A stretch of DNA of 64,000 bases from an uncultured Spiribacter sp. (lineage in GTDB: Bacteria; Pseudomonadota; Gammaproteobacteria; Nitrococcales; Nitrococcaceae). The notes under the pieces are model-generated. The model was not told the DNA's origin. It saw nothing but the letters and a program-made list of their open reading frames with translations, and made no database searches. The first letter of the stretch is position 1. Each line of letters begins with the position of its first letter. Location: assembly GCA_937884605.1 (NCBI GenBank), contig CALGDM010000006.1, positions 124,001 through 188,000 on the forward strand. Reading direction: 5' to 3'. Below, one piece after another: positions 8,822 through 18,817 of the stretch. A program made the position numbers and the translations under genes.

Positions 8822-10438
8822 ATGGGTTATCAGGTACTTGCGCGGAAGTGGCGCCCCCACCGCTTCGATGAAATGGTTGGCCAGGGCCACGTACTGCGGG
8901 CACTTGCCAATGGCCTTGCCAGCGGGCGTCTGCATCATGCCTACCTGTTCACCGGCACGCGGGGCGTGGGTAAGACCACGGTCGCGCGGATTCTCGCCAA
9001 GTGCCTCAACTGCGAATCGAAGGGTGTCACCGATGAGCCCTGCGGCGATTGTGCTGCCTGCGCCGAGATCGATGCCGGCCGCTTCGTGGATCTGATTGAG
9101 GTCGATGCCGCTTCCCGAACCAAGGTCGAGGACACCCGGGATCTTCTCGACAACGTCCAGTACGCGCCGACGCGGGGACGCTTCAAGATCTATCTGATCG
9201 ACGAAGTCCACATGCTGTCCACCCACAGCTTCAACGCGCTGCTGAAAACGCTCGAAGAGCCTCCGGAGCACGTGAAGTTTCTGCTGGCCACCACCGATCC
9301 GCAGCGACTGCCGGTGACGGTGCTGTCGCGGTGCCTGCAGTTCAACCTCAAGCCGCTGTTGCCGGAGATGATCGGCGGTCAGCTCGAGACCATTGCCCGC
9401 CACGAGGGTATCGAGGTCGAAAAGCCAGCCATCGAGCGGCTTGCCCGTGCCGCTGACGGCAGCATGCGGGATGCCCTGAGTCTGGCCGATCAGGCCCTCG
9501 CGTTCGGCAGTGGCCGACTCGTCGATGCCGAGGTGCAGGACATGCTCGGCAGCATCGATCACGACTTTCTGCTCGAACTGCTCGAGCGCCTTGCCGATGA
9601 CGATGGGCCCGGGCTGCTGGACACCGTTGCACGAATGGCCGAGACATCGCCGGATTTTAGCCAGGCCCTTGCCGAGTTGCTGGCCTTGCTGCACCAACTG
9701 TCCCTGGCCCAGACGGTGCCGGCCGTTTTTGATGCCGGGACCACCGATGGCCAGCGTCTGGCAACGCTGGCCCAGCGTCTGGATGCGGCCTGGGTGCAGC
9801 TGCTCTACCAGATCGCGCTGCACGGGCGCCGCGATCTGCCCCTTGCACCGGATCCGCGCGCCGGCTTCGAGATGGTGCTGCTGCGGATGCTGGCGTTCGA
9901 GCCGGATCCCGGCGACGGCGGTACGCGCGCCCCCAAAGCGTCCCCGGCGGCACCGGCCCCGGCACCGGCCTCGGCGCCTTCTCCGTCGGCCGCTCCTGCG
10001 CCGGCAGCGCCGTCTGCTGCTGAGTCCGCCGCCGAGCGTCAGACTCCCGCCGGCAACGACGATTGGCATCAGCTGGCGGCGGCGCTGTCACTGAGCGGGA
10101 TGGCCCAGGCGCTCGCCGATCACTGCGACTGGGTGGCGCGCGAGGGCGATCGGGTGACGCTACAGATCGATGCGGGCCATCGGCATCTGCTCAACGACAA
10201 TGTCACCGCCCGCCTTGCCGAAGCCCTGTCGCAGCACTTCAACGAGGCGCTTCAAGTCGACATTCGGGTCGGTCCCGTCAATGCGGAGACACCCGCGGCC
10301 GCCGCCGAACGGGTGGCGAGTGATCGCCGCGACCGCGCCCGCGAGTCCATTGAGACAGATCCGAATATCGCGGCACTCAAAGCAACCTTTGATGCCGAAG
10401 TCATTAACGAATCCATTCGTCCACGCGATCAGGAGTAA
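8822..10438 (+). CDS. dnaX: DNA polymerase III subunit tau/gamma
   Basis: The clamp-loader ATPase of the replicative polymerase. Walker A is GTRGVGKT at residues 45-52, exactly as in E. coli DnaX. A Cys4 zinc module follows (CESKGVTDEPCGDCAAC), then the sensor-containing stretch LIDEVHMLSTHSFNALLKTLEEPP. After residue about 360 comes a linker of alternating Ala and Pro, then a C-terminal tau-like domain starting DDWHQLAAALSLSG that should bind the polymerase alpha subunit. At 538 residues it is shorter than E. coli tau (643). I see no A6G-type slippery site, so a separate gamma form made by frameshifting is not evident. ybaB and recR follow, as in most gammaproteobacteria. Confidence 0.95.
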   Translation: MGYQVLARKWRPHRFDEMVGQGHVLRALANGLASGRLHHAYLFTGTRGVGKTTVARILAKCLNCESKGVTDEPCGDCAACAEIDAGRFVDLIEVDAASRTKVEDTRDLLDNVQYAPTRGRFKIYLIDEVHMLSTHSFNALLKTLEEPPEHVKFLLATTDPQRLPVTVLSRCLQFNLKPLLPEMIGGQLETIARHEGIEVEKPAIERLARAADGSMRDALSLADQALAFGSGRLVDAEVQDMLGSIDHDFLLELLERLADDDGPGLLDTVARMAETSPDFSQALAELLALLHQLSLAQTVPAVFDAGTTDGQRLATLAQRLDAAWVQLLYQIALHGRRDLPLAPDPRAGFEMVLLRMLAFEPDPGDGGTRAPKASPAAPAPAPASAPSPSAAPAPAAPSAAESAAERQTPAGNDDWHQLAAALSLSGMAQALADHCDWVAREGDRVTLQIDAGHRHLLNDNVTARLAEALSQHFNEALQVDIRVGPVNAETPAAAAERVASDRRDRARESIETDPNIAALKATFDAEVINESIRPRDQE

Positions 10439-10441
10439 TTC

Positions 10442-10762
10442 ATGAAAGGCGGACTCGGCAACATGATGAAGCAGGCCCAGCGCATGCAGGAAGAAATGCA
10501 GAAAGCGCAATCGGAGCTTGCCGAAATGGAAATCACTGGTCAGGCCGGTGGCGGCATGGTCAGCGTTGTCATGACGGGTCGTCATGAAGTGCGGCGCGTT
10601 TCCATCGACGAAAGCGTCTATGACGACCGCGAGATGGTCGAGGATCTGGTGGCCGCGGCCTTCAATGACGCGGCGCAGAAGCTTGATCAGGAAACCCAGT
10701 CGCGCATGGGTGGCCTGACCGAGGGCCTTAATCTGCCCCCGGGCATGAAGATGCCGTTCTAG
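10442..10762 (+). CDS. ybaB: Nucleoid-associated protein YbaB/EbfC
   Basis: A 106-residue small DNA-binding protein of the YbaB/EbfC family. It begins [20 protein letters not shown], has the helical N-terminal arm with heptad Met/Gln, the central [17 protein letters not shown] strand region and a C-terminal [12 protein letters not shown] tail, all family marks. Homologues form tweezer-shaped dimers that bind DNA. It lies 3 bp behind dnaX with an AGGAG site and 13 bp ahead of recR, the conserved dnaX-ybaB-recR arrangement. Confidence 0.95.
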   Translation: MKGGLGNMMKQAQRMQEEMQKAQSELAEMEITGQAGGGMVSVVMTGRHEVRRVSIDESVYDDREMVEDLVAAAFNDAAQKLDQETQSRMGGLTEGLNLPPGMKMPF

Positions 10763-10775
10763 GTCGGAGCAGCCC

Positions 10776-11375
10776 ATGGCCTATTCCCCGGCGGTCCAGG
10801 AGCTGATGGAGGCACTGCGTTGCCTGCCCGGCGTCGGACCCAAGTCGGCGCAGCGGATGACGTTCTCGTTACTGCAGCATGATCGCAGTGGTGCCGAGCG
10901 GCTGGCTCGGGCGTTGCAGACCGCAGCAGACTCGGTGGGTGAGTGTCGGCTGTGCCGCAATCTGACCGAGGCCGATCTCTGCCCGCTTTGCGCCAGCGAC
11001 CGCCGCGATCCGAGCCTGCTCTGCGTGGTCGAGAACCCCTCCGATGTGCAGGCGCTCGAGGATGCCACCGACTATGGGGGGCTGTACTTCGTGCTCAAGG
11101 GTCGGCTGTCGCCGCTGGATGGCATCGGCCCGGGCGAACTGGGCCTGGAAAGCCTCGAATCCCGCCTGGCGGCCGGTGAGGTTGGCGAGATCATCCTGGC
11201 GGTGAGTCCCACGGTGGAGGGCGAGGCGACGGCGCAGTATATCGCCGGTATGGCGGGGGAAGCCGGGGTGGAAATCGCCCGCATCGCCCATGGCGTCCCT
11301 CTGGGTGGCGACCTGGACTATGTCGACGCCGGCACCCTGTCCCATGCCTTTGCCGGGCGTGCCCAATATCGTTGA
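10776..11375 (+). CDS. recR: Recombination mediator RecR
   Basis: RecR works with RecO (also in this window) and RecF to load RecA on SSB-coated gaps. The 199-residue product has the N-terminal helix-hairpin-helix region ([15 protein letters not shown]), the four-cysteine zinc site [16 protein letters not shown], and a Toprim domain starting [16 protein letters not shown] and ending at [15 protein letters not shown]. Length matches E. coli (201). A GGAG site precedes the ATG. Confidence 0.96.
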   Translation: MAYSPAVQELMEALRCLPGVGPKSAQRMTFSLLQHDRSGAERLARALQTAADSVGECRLCRNLTEADLCPLCASDRRDPSLLCVVENPSDVQALEDATDYGGLYFVLKGRLSPLDGIGPGELGLESLESRLAAGEVGEIILAVSPTVEGEATAQYIAGMAGEAGVEIARIAHGVPLGGDLDYVDAGTLSHAFAGRAQYR

Positions 11376-11382
11376 GTTTTTT

Positions 11383-11397
11383 TGACCGATTCGGTCA
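11383..11397. promoter_or_regulatory. Perfect 15-bp palindrome, possible operator for UspA-BCCT
   Basis: TGACCGATTCGGTCA is a 7-bp inverted repeat about a single central base, 8 bp after the recR stop and 95 bp before the uspA start. T-runs precede it and no T-run follows, so it is not an intrinsic terminator in either direction. Size and symmetry suit a dimeric repressor such as the TetR family, but no such regulator gene is adjacent, so the role is a guess. Confidence 0.35.
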
Positions 11398-11491
11398 GAA
11401 ATTTAGTAACAACGGTTGACCCTCCTTCCCAAACTCCTCAACCTCTGAGCCGCTTTGGCGCGATTTCGTGCAGGATGCAAGGAGAAAGTGC

Positions 11492-11911
11492 ATGTTCAAG
11501 AAAATCCTCGTCCCGGTGGACCTGGCGCACATCGAGGCGATCCAGCGTGCGCTGTCCACCAGCGCGGACCTTGCCCGCCATTACGAGGCGGAGGTCTGTT
11601 ACATGGCGGTCACCACCTCTACGCCGGGGACAGTGGCCCGGACCCCTGAAGAGTACGAGCAAAAGCTCGAAGCCTTTGCGAGCGGCCAGGAGGCGGTGCA
11701 CGGGCAGAAAACCTCGTCACGCTGCATCAACTCCCCCGACCCCACGGCCGATCTGGACGGGTTGATTCTCAAGTCCATCGAAGCGGTCGGCGCGGATCTG
11801 GTGGTCATGGCCACCCACCTGCCCAGGCACCTGGATGCGGTCATGCCATCCCACGGTGACCGAATCGCGTCCCATACCGATGTGTCGGTCTTTCTGGTGC
11901 GCCCGGCCTGA
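11492..11911 (+). CDS. Universal stress protein UspA family, osmolyte-transporter associated
   Basis: A 139-residue single-domain Usp protein starting MFKKILVPVDLAH with a strong AAGGAG site; an upstream in-frame ATG at 11468 lacks one. The C-terminal part reads DLVVMATHLPRHLDAVMPSHGDRIASHTDVSVFLVRP. The usual G-2x-G-9x-G(S/T) ATP-binding run is not intact, so nucleotide binding would have to differ from classical UspA. It lies 38 bp upstream of a BCCT carrier and is probably co-transcribed. In Halomonas the similar TeaD protein regulates the ectoine transporter TeaABC, and a comparable regulatory role here is an inference from context. Confidence 0.82.
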   Translation: MFKKILVPVDLAHIEAIQRALSTSADLARHYEAEVCYMAVTTSTPGTVARTPEEYEQKLEAFASGQEAVHGQKTSSRCINSPDPTADLDGLILKSIEAVGADLVVMATHLPRHLDAVMPSHGDRIASHTDVSVFLVRPA

Positions 11912-11949
11912 GCCGGCCTGCGCCCTCGACACCCATCAAGGAGAGAATC

Positions 11950-13602
11950 GTGAGTGACGAAAACCTCGATGAGCAGAAATCCACCGGCGTTCCGGCACCG
12001 GAAGGGCCCTCGGGTCTGATCGATACCGACTATGTCATCGGTCAGGACAATATTGCCGGCAACCGCTTCGGCCTTGAAGTCGACCTGCACGGCAAGGTCT
12101 TTACCTTCTCGGGGCTGATCATCCTCGCCTTTGTCATTATCACGCTGGCGTTGCAGAACGAAGTGGGCCCGCTGTTCGAGAGTACGCGCGTGTGGCTGAC
12201 TCAGAACCTTGACTGGTTCTTTCTCGGCGGTGCGAATATTTTCGTATTGGTGGCGCTGGGGCTGATCTTTACCCCGCTTGCCAATGTCCGACTGGGTGGC
12301 GCCAATGCCAAGCCCGACTTCAGCTATGCGGGCTGGTTCGCGATGTTGTTCGCCGCCGGCATGGGCATCGGACTGATGTATTTCGGCGTCTCCGAGCCGC
12401 TGTCGCATTTCGGCTCCTCCATGGGCGGGACCAGCATGGAAGGTGGCGCGCGCACCGACTGGGCGCCATTGGGTGCCGCGGCCGGCGATCAGGATGCCGC
12501 CATTTCGCTGGGCATGGCCGCGACGATCTTCCACTGGGGGCTGCATCCCTGGGGGATCTACGCCGTGGTGGCGCTGTCGCTGGCGCTGTTTTCCTTCAAC
12601 AAGGGCCTGCCGCTGACCATGCGCTCGGTGTTCTACCCGATCCTCGGCGAGCGTGTCTGGGGCTGGCCGGGGCATGTGATCGATGTGATCGCCGTGTTTG
12701 CCACGCTGTTCGGGCTGGCGACCTCGCTGGGTCTGGGCGCGCAGCAGGCAACCGTCGGCCTGGGCTATCTGTTTGGCATCCCTTCCGGTGATACCACCAT
12801 GGTGCTGCTGATCATCGGCATCACCATCATCGCATTGGGCTCGGTGACGCTGGGCGTCGACAAGGGCGTGCAGCGGCTTTCTCAGCTCAATATGGGTCTT
12901 GCCGGTCTGCTGTTGTTGTTCGTGATCGTGGCCGGACCGACGCTGCTGATCGCCACGGGCTTTTTCGAGTATCTGCTTTCGTACGCCAAGAATGTCATCC
13001 CGCTGTCCAATCCGATTGGCCGCGAGGACACCAACTTCTCGCAGGGCTGGACGTCGTTCTACTGGGCCTGGTGGATTTCCTGGTCACCCTTCGTCGGCAT
13101 GTTCATTGCCCGGGTCAGCCGCGGCCGTACGGTGCGCGAATTCCTGATCGCTGTGCTGCTCATCCCGACGCTGATCTCGGTGCTGTGGATGACCGCCCTG
13201 GGCGGCACCGCCATTGATCAGGTGGTCAATAAGGGCCTGGAGAGTGTCTCCGGGGCGAGTGGCGATGTGCAGCTGTTCGAGATGCTCTCGAATCTGCCGC
13301 TGGGGATGATCACCTCAACGCTCGCCATCTTCCTGGTGATCGTGTTCTTTGTGACCTCTTCCGACTCGGGGTCGCTGGTCATTGACGCGATTACCGCCGG
13401 CGGCAAGGTCGACTCGCCCAAGCCCCAGCGCATGTTCTGGGCCATCATCGAGGGCGCCATCGCGATTGCTCTGTTGCTGGGCGGTGGGCTTTCGGCCCTG
13501 CAGGCGATGGCGCTGTCGGCAGGCTTCCCGCTGACACTGGTCCTGCTGGTGGCCTGCTACTCCATCATCAAGGGATTGATGTCGGAGCCCCGCGCGGCCT
13601 AG
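11950..13602 (+). CDS. BCCT-family transporter (betaine/choline/carnitine type)
   Basis: A 550-residue secondary transporter with about 12 membrane helices for quaternary-ammonium osmolytes such as glycine betaine. The first helix pair carries the MGIGLMYFGVSEP glycine motif of sodium-coupled BCCT members, followed by FHWGLHPWGIYAVVA and the signature WAWWISWSPFVGMFIARVSRGRT. The 45-residue N-terminal tail and very short C-terminus argue against the long C-terminal osmosensor of BetP. The GTG start is preceded by AAGGAG. It probably forms an osmotic-stress unit with the upstream UspA gene. Exact substrate cannot be read from sequence. Its stop shares CTAG with the convergent exonuclease gene. 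Confidence 0.92.
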   Translation: MSDENLDEQKSTGVPAPEGPSGLIDTDYVIGQDNIAGNRFGLEVDLHGKVFTFSGLIILAFVIITLALQNEVGPLFESTRVWLTQNLDWFFLGGANIFVLVALGLIFTPLANVRLGGANAKPDFSYAGWFAMLFAAGMGIGLMYFGVSEPLSHFGSSMGGTSMEGGARTDWAPLGAAAGDQDAAISLGMAATIFHWGLHPWGIYAVVALSLALFSFNKGLPLTMRSVFYPILGERVWGWPGHVIDVIAVFATLFGLATSLGLGAQQATVGLGYLFGIPSGDTTMVLLIIGITIIALGSVTLGVDKGVQRLSQLNMGLAGLLLLFVIVAGPTLLIATGFFEYLLSYAKNVIPLSNPIGREDTNFSQGWTSFYWAWWISWSPFVGMFIARVSRGRTVREFLIAVLLIPTLISVLWMTALGGTAIDQVVNKGLESVSGASGDVQLFEMLSNLPLGMITSTLAIFLVIVFFVTSSDSGSLVIDAITAGGKVDSPKPQRMFWAIIEGAIAIALLLGGGLSALQAMALSAGFPLTLVLLVACYSIIKGLMSEPRAA

Positions 13603-14312
13603 ACCCAGAGCTGGCCCACCCGGGTCGAGCGGCTGTAGTGGTGCTGGATCTGCGCCTGCAGCAGCTCGGCCGTCCCGATCGCATCCAGCACGGCCTGATG
13701 CCCCTCATAGGGGGGCAGGCCGTAACGGATGCGACTGTCATTGAGGCGGATCGACGCCGGCGATCGGCGTAGCAGCCGGCGCAGGCGCAGCCGCCAGGGA
13801 CGGCGATGGCGCCTGGCCTCGATCTCCATGGTGTCGATGAGCGGAAACCGGAAAACGCTCCCGGTGCGCTCGCGAACGGCTCGATCCAGAAAGCGACGCT
13901 CTACCGGGTGGTAGTGGACCACCGGCAGGCGGCCCTGCAGTTCGGCGAGTATCGCCGGCAGCACGTCCGCTAGATCCGGCGCCTGCTCGACCTCGGAGTG
14001 GGTGATGTGGTGGTAGGCGACGGACTCGCCGGAAAAGCCCCGCGGCGGTCGCAGAACCCAGTGCCGGCGTCGGGCGATGGCGATGCCGTCCAGCGTGAAC
14101 GGCACCAGGCCAATGCTGAGTATGCCGTGCTGGCGTGGATCGAGGCCGCTGGTCTCGAGATCAATCGCCACCAGTGGCGTATCGCCGATGGCTGCGTCGG
14201 AATCATCCGGGAATGCCGCATAGAAGTCGCGCAATGACTGGGTATCGGCGCGTCGGGCCATGTCCTGCAACCAGTCATGCCAGCGCCCGCGCCGGTCGGC
14301 CGTCAGCCGCAT
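13599..14312 (-). CDS. DnaQ-like DEDD 3'-5' exonuclease
   Basis: A 237-residue protein with an exonuclease RNase T/DnaQ fold. Exo I is AIDLETSGLDP (Asp/Glu pair), a middle part HHITHSEVEQAPDLADVLP corresponds to Exo II surroundings with VVHYHPVERRFLDRAV, and GHQAVLDAIGTAELLQ gives the Exo III histidine/aspartate. It starts 2 bp behind a cyclic-nucleotide/CBS/DUF294 gene, and this pairing recurs in proteobacteria, suggesting a joint function rather than the replicative epsilon role. Its substrate is unknown. The last 4 bp (CTAG) are shared with the BCCT stop. Confidence 0.82.
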   Translation of the reverse strand: MRLTADRRGRWHDWLQDMARRADTQSLRDFYAAFPDDSDAAIGDTPLVAIDLETSGLDPRQHGILSIGLVPFTLDGIAIARRRHWVLRPPRGFSGESVAYHHITHSEVEQAPDLADVLPAILAELQGRLPVVHYHPVERRFLDRAVRERTGSVFRFPLIDTMEIEARRHRRPWRLRLRRLLRRSPASIRLNDSRIRYGLPPYEGHQAVLDAIGTAELLQAQIQHHYSRSTRVGQLWV

Positions 14313-14314
14313 GC

Positions 14315-16234
14315 CTAGCGGCCCCGCTTCTGGGCTCCACCGGCCGGCATCGGATAGCGGAAACGCAGAAACTTCTGCGCGTCGCTGAGGGCCCGGAAGG
14401 CTTCCTTGATCTCGGCTCGCTGTTTGGCGGGCACGTTGCGGGGCTCGATATTGTTATCCGGCTCGCGCTCGTTCTCGATATCCAGAACCTGATCGCGCAG
14501 GCGCGCCAGACTGAGCACCTCGAGGGAGTAACTCAGGCGGTCGGCCACGCCCGGCCCCAGCAGCGAGGTGGTCTTGATATCGGCAAGCCGCTCGAAGGAG
14601 TTCTGTGCCTGCGAGCCACAGGCAAGGGCATGAATGCGAATGAGATCGGTGAGTGGAGCGGTCCCGCGTCGCTTGACGTTGATCGAGTCGTTCTGTTGGC
14701 CATCCTTTTCGGTCACGAATTCACGGAAAAAGCCGATCGGCGGCGTGCGGTTGAGGGCGTTGCGTGACATGGCCGCCAGAAATGCGGGGCTTTCACCGGC
14801 CTCGGTGGCAATCAGCGTTTGCAGCGTCTCGATCAGGCGCTCCTCGCCGTAGAGGTTGTCCAGGTCGAAAAAGATATTGCTATGCAGCAGGCGCTCGGCA
14901 TTGGGGGCCTGGATCCAGCTGCGGAAATAGCGCTGCCAGACCGACAGCGGCTGGCGCCAGCGTGGGTTGGTGGCCATGATGCCGCCTTTGCAATAGGCAT
15001 AGCCGCAGGCATCCAGACCGTCGCTGACCCGCTGTGCCAGCGCGGCAAAGTAATCGTCGTGCTGCTGAGGGTCGAATGAGTCATCAAGCACCAGGGCATT
15101 GTCCTGATCGGTCACCAGGGTCTGTTCATTGCGCGCCATCGACCCCATTCCCATGAACGCGTAAGGCACCGGCGGCGGTCCCAGCTCGGATTCGGCCAGT
15201 TCCAGGAGGCGGCGGACAAAACTGCGGCCGATGGAGGATAGCGCCGTGCCCACGGTGCGCGAGTCGGCCCCGTCACGGACCAGGCGAACGGCAGCGTTGC
15301 GCACATCCGGCAGGAGTCGGGCGAGGCCTTCGGTATGGCGCTGGCTGAAGATGCTCTCGATCAGATACAGGCTGCTCTGGGTTTCGTAGCGCACCACGTC
15401 CTCGAGCCGGATCACGCCAATCGGTCGGCGTCGATGGATGACTGCCAGATGATGGACGTTGTGCCGCAGCATGGCGAGCATGGCTTCCTGGATGGTCTCG
15501 TCCGATTGCACCGCGACCAGCCGCTCACTGACGATTTCGCCTACCGGGGTGTCCACCGAGCGTCCTTCGGCGACCAGGCGGGCGCGGAAATCGGCATCAG
15601 TGAGTATGCCCTTGACCTGCCAGAGCGTGCCGTCGGCATCGGCATAGGTATAGCGCGGATCATCGCCCTGGGATTCCACCACCAGCAGGGCCGCGGACGG
15701 CTCATCGGCCAGCCGCCCGGCCACTGCCCGGGCGCTTTCGTCGCTTTCGGCAATCAGGGGCCGCCGGGTGACCAGCTTGCGGATCCGGGTCGCCATCCGG
15801 TCGTTGTTCTGCGTATGGGTCTCGGTGCCGCCGGCCATGCGGGGGCGCCCGAGTTCGATAAAGTCGGCAAAATCGCTGTCGGTCTCGTAGAGTTGATCAA
15901 ACCCATCGGCATCGATGGCGTAGATCAGCGTGTCCTCGATGGCGATAGCCGGGTACTGGGCGCGCCGCCCCCGCAATAGGCCGTAGTGGCCAAAAAGACT
16001 GCCTTCGCCCAAGCGATCGAACAGATCGCCGCTGCGCCGGTAGACTTCGACGGCGCCACTGCGCACGTACAAAAGGGCATTGATGGGCTGGTTCGAGGCA
16101 AGGATCTGCGAGCCCGCTCGGTAGTAGCTGATCTCGACCTGGTTGGCGATATCGTCGAGCTGGTCATCGGTCAAGCCGTCAAACGGCGGGTGAGCCCCCA
16201 GATGACGGCGAATGTCGAGCAGTTCCGGATCCAT
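14315..16234 (-). CDS. cNMP-binding / CBS / DUF294 nucleotidyltransferase-like signalling protein
   Basis: A 639-residue multidomain cytoplasmic protein. The N-terminal 120 residues resemble a cyclic-nucleotide-binding domain (SYYRAGSQILASNQP, LLYVRSGAVEVYRRSGDLFDRLGEGSLFG). Residues about 170-290 form a CBS pair (ILTDADFRARL, HHLAVIHRRRPIGVI). A DUF294-type nucleotidyltransferase domain then has MGSMARNEQTLVTDQDNALV with the GS...D-x-D pattern, and a helical DUF294_C domain ends the protein. Related proteins sit next to DnaQ-like exonucleases, as here. The domain set suggests that adenine-nucleotide or cNMP binding controls nucleotidylation of a target, possibly PII-like regulation, but neither ligand nor target is known. 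It lies 15 bp behind cysB and is probably co-transcribed with it. Confidence 0.8.
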   Translation of the reverse strand: MDPELLDIRRHLGAHPPFDGLTDDQLDDIANQVEISYYRAGSQILASNQPINALLYVRSGAVEVYRRSGDLFDRLGEGSLFGHYGLLRGRRAQYPAIAIEDTLIYAIDADGFDQLYETDSDFADFIELGRPRMAGGTETHTQNNDRMATRIRKLVTRRPLIAESDESARAVAGRLADEPSAALLVVESQGDDPRYTYADADGTLWQVKGILTDADFRARLVAEGRSVDTPVGEIVSERLVAVQSDETIQEAMLAMLRHNVHHLAVIHRRRPIGVIRLEDVVRYETQSSLYLIESIFSQRHTEGLARLLPDVRNAAVRLVRDGADSRTVGTALSSIGRSFVRRLLELAESELGPPPVPYAFMGMGSMARNEQTLVTDQDNALVLDDSFDPQQHDDYFAALAQRVSDGLDACGYAYCKGGIMATNPRWRQPLSVWQRYFRSWIQAPNAERLLHSNIFFDLDNLYGEERLIETLQTLIATEAGESPAFLAAMSRNALNRTPPIGFFREFVTEKDGQQNDSINVKRRGTAPLTDLIRIHALACGSQAQNSFERLADIKTTSLLGPGVADRLSYSLEVLSLARLRDQVLDIENEREPDNNIEPRNVPAKQRAEIKEAFRALSDAQKFLRFRYPMPAGGAQKRGR

Positions 16235-16249
16235 GATGACGCCTCGCGA

Positions 16250-17322
<1,073 letters not shown>

Positions 17323-17346
17323 TCGGGTCGGGCCCGCAGGCCGCGA

Positions 17347-18030
17347 TCAACGCTCGCCGGCAAACGCCGCGAGCAGCTGCAGCAGACTCAGGAACAGGTT
17401 GTAGATCGTCACGTACAGCGTGATCGTCGCCATGATGTAGTTGGTCTCGCCGCCGTTGATGATTTCGCTCGTCTGATAGAGGATCAGCGCGCTCATCAGC
17501 ACCACGAATGCGGCACTCACCGCGAGCGACAGGGCCGGGATCGAGAACAGCACCGCAACGATGGAGCCGGCGAATGCCACCAGCACGCCGGCGAAGATGA
17601 ACCCGCGCATGAAGCTGAAATCACGCTGGGTGGTCAGTGCATAGGCTGACAGCCCCAGGAAGATCATGCCGGTGCCGCCCAGCGCCATCATCACCAGCTC
17701 GGCGCCATTGCTGAAGGCGCCGATGTACATGCTGACAATCGGGCCCAGCGTGAATCCCATGAAGCCGGTGAGCGCGAAGACGCTGGCAAGGCCCCAGATG
17801 CTGTTACGCAGCCAGGTGGTCAGGAACAATAGACCGAAGTAGCCGCCCAGCACCATCAGCCAGTGCATCGGAGGGGCGTTGGTTGCCATGGCGGTTCCGG
17901 CCATGGCGGCGCTGAACAGCAGTGTCAGCGCGAGCAGCGCATAGGTATTGCGCAGTACCGTGTTGGTGGCGAGCACCGACTGACCGGTCGAGCGGCCGCC
18001 GGCGATCGAGGTGCGAAAATCCTGAGCCAT
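17347..18030 (-). CDS. Bax inhibitor-1 (BI-1)/YccA family membrane protein
   Basis: A 227-residue inner-membrane protein with seven predicted hydrophobic helices. The start MAQDFRTSIAGGRSTGQSVL, the helix pair NTYALLALTLLFSAAMAG and the C-terminal IINGGETNYIMATITLYVTIYN agree with BI-1/YccA/YbhL proteins. In E. coli YccA restrains FtsH proteolysis of SecY and YbhL is of unknown role, and which applies here is not clear. It is transcribed alone, with its own terminator. About 180 bp of noncoding sequence separate it from divergent thrH. Confidence 0.87.
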   Translation of the reverse strand: MAQDFRTSIAGGRSTGQSVLATNTVLRNTYALLALTLLFSAAMAGTAMATNAPPMHWLMVLGGYFGLLFLTTWLRNSIWGLASVFALTGFMGFTLGPIVSMYIGAFSNGAELVMMALGGTGMIFLGLSAYALTTQRDFSFMRGFIFAGVLVAFAGSIVAVLFSIPALSLAVSAAFVVLMSALILYQTSEIINGGETNYIMATITLYVTIYNLFLSLLQLLAAFAGER

Positions 18031-18208
18031 CGTTGCTTACCTCCGTTGGATCCATGATGCAACTGCCTTCAATATGTCATTGGACGCTGGCAATGTCACG
18101 CAAGTTCAACGCGGTCATGACGGCTGATGAGTGGGCGCTCGCCGGCTTGCAGCCCGTCGGGAAAAACCGTAACGTCCGCGAGCCTGAATCATGGAGGGAT
18201 CAAGCCCT

Positions 18209-18817
18209 GTGAATATAGTCTGTCTCGATCTCGAGGGCGTCCTGGTCCCCGAAATATGGATCGACTTTGCGGCGCTGACCGGTATTGACGCGCTCAAGGC
18301 CACGACCCGTGACATCGCCGATTACGACGAGCTCATGCGTATGCGCCTGGACACGCTGGCGGCCCACGGATTGGGGCTGCCCGACATACAGGCGGTGATC
18401 GACCGAATGGAGCCGCTACCGGGTGCGCGGGCATTTCTTGACGATCTGCGCTCGCGCTACCAGGTGATCATCCTCTCGGATACTTTTTACGAGTTTGCCA
18501 GGCCACTCATGCGCCAGCTCAACTGGCCGACGCTTTTCTGCCATCAGCTTGAGACCGGTGAGGACGGGGCGATTACCGGGTACCAGCTGCGGATGCGCGA
18601 TCACAAGCGCGCGGCCGTCGAGGCCTTGCGTGGCCTGAATTTTGCGGTGGTCGCTGCGGGCGATTCATTTAACGATACGAGCATGCTCGCGGCAGCGCAC
18701 CAGGGCGTATTCTTTTCAGCGCCCGCCAACGTCACCGAGGCGTTCCCGCAGTTCCCGGTGACCGACCGCTACCCGGCGCTGACCGCCGCCATAGACGAGG
18801 GTTTTGCCTCGCAATGA
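18209..18817 (+). CDS. thrH: ThrH-type phosphoserine phosphatase / phosphoserine:homoserine phosphotransferase
   Basis: A HAD-superfamily enzyme that hydrolyses phosphoserine and in Pseudomonas can pass the phosphate to homoserine. The product starts MNIVCLDLEGVLVPEIWIDF, nearly the ThrH opening, followed by TGIDALKATTRDIADYD, VVILSDTFYEF-like VIILSDTFYEFARPLM, and AAGDSFNDTSMLAAA (motif IV). The length of 202 residues is close to the 205 of Pseudomonas ThrH. I chose GTG 18209, which has GGAGGG 10 bp upstream and aligns with the ThrH N-terminus, over ATG 18191. The next gene overlaps it by 4 bp. Confidence 0.93.
   Translation: MNIVCLDLEGVLVPEIWIDFAALTGIDALKATTRDIADYDELMRMRLDTLAAHGLGLPDIQAVIDRMEPLPGARAFLDDLRSRYQVIILSDTFYEFARPLMRQLNWPTLFCHQLETGEDGAITGYQLRMRDHKRAAVEALRGLNFAVVAAGDSFNDTSMLAAAHQGVFFSAPANVTEAFPQFPVTDRYPALTAAIDEGFASQ

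Noticed and set aside
9900-10060. Ala/Pro-rich repeat in dnaX as a tandem repeat or frameshift site for gamma
   Set aside because: It is an ordinary low-complexity linker; no A-rich slippery heptamer or following stop in the -1 frame was seen.
8618-10069. N-terminal extension of the chrA frame by 484 codons
   Set aside because: It is the antisense of dnaX and ffs; the CHR domain begins right at ATG 8617.
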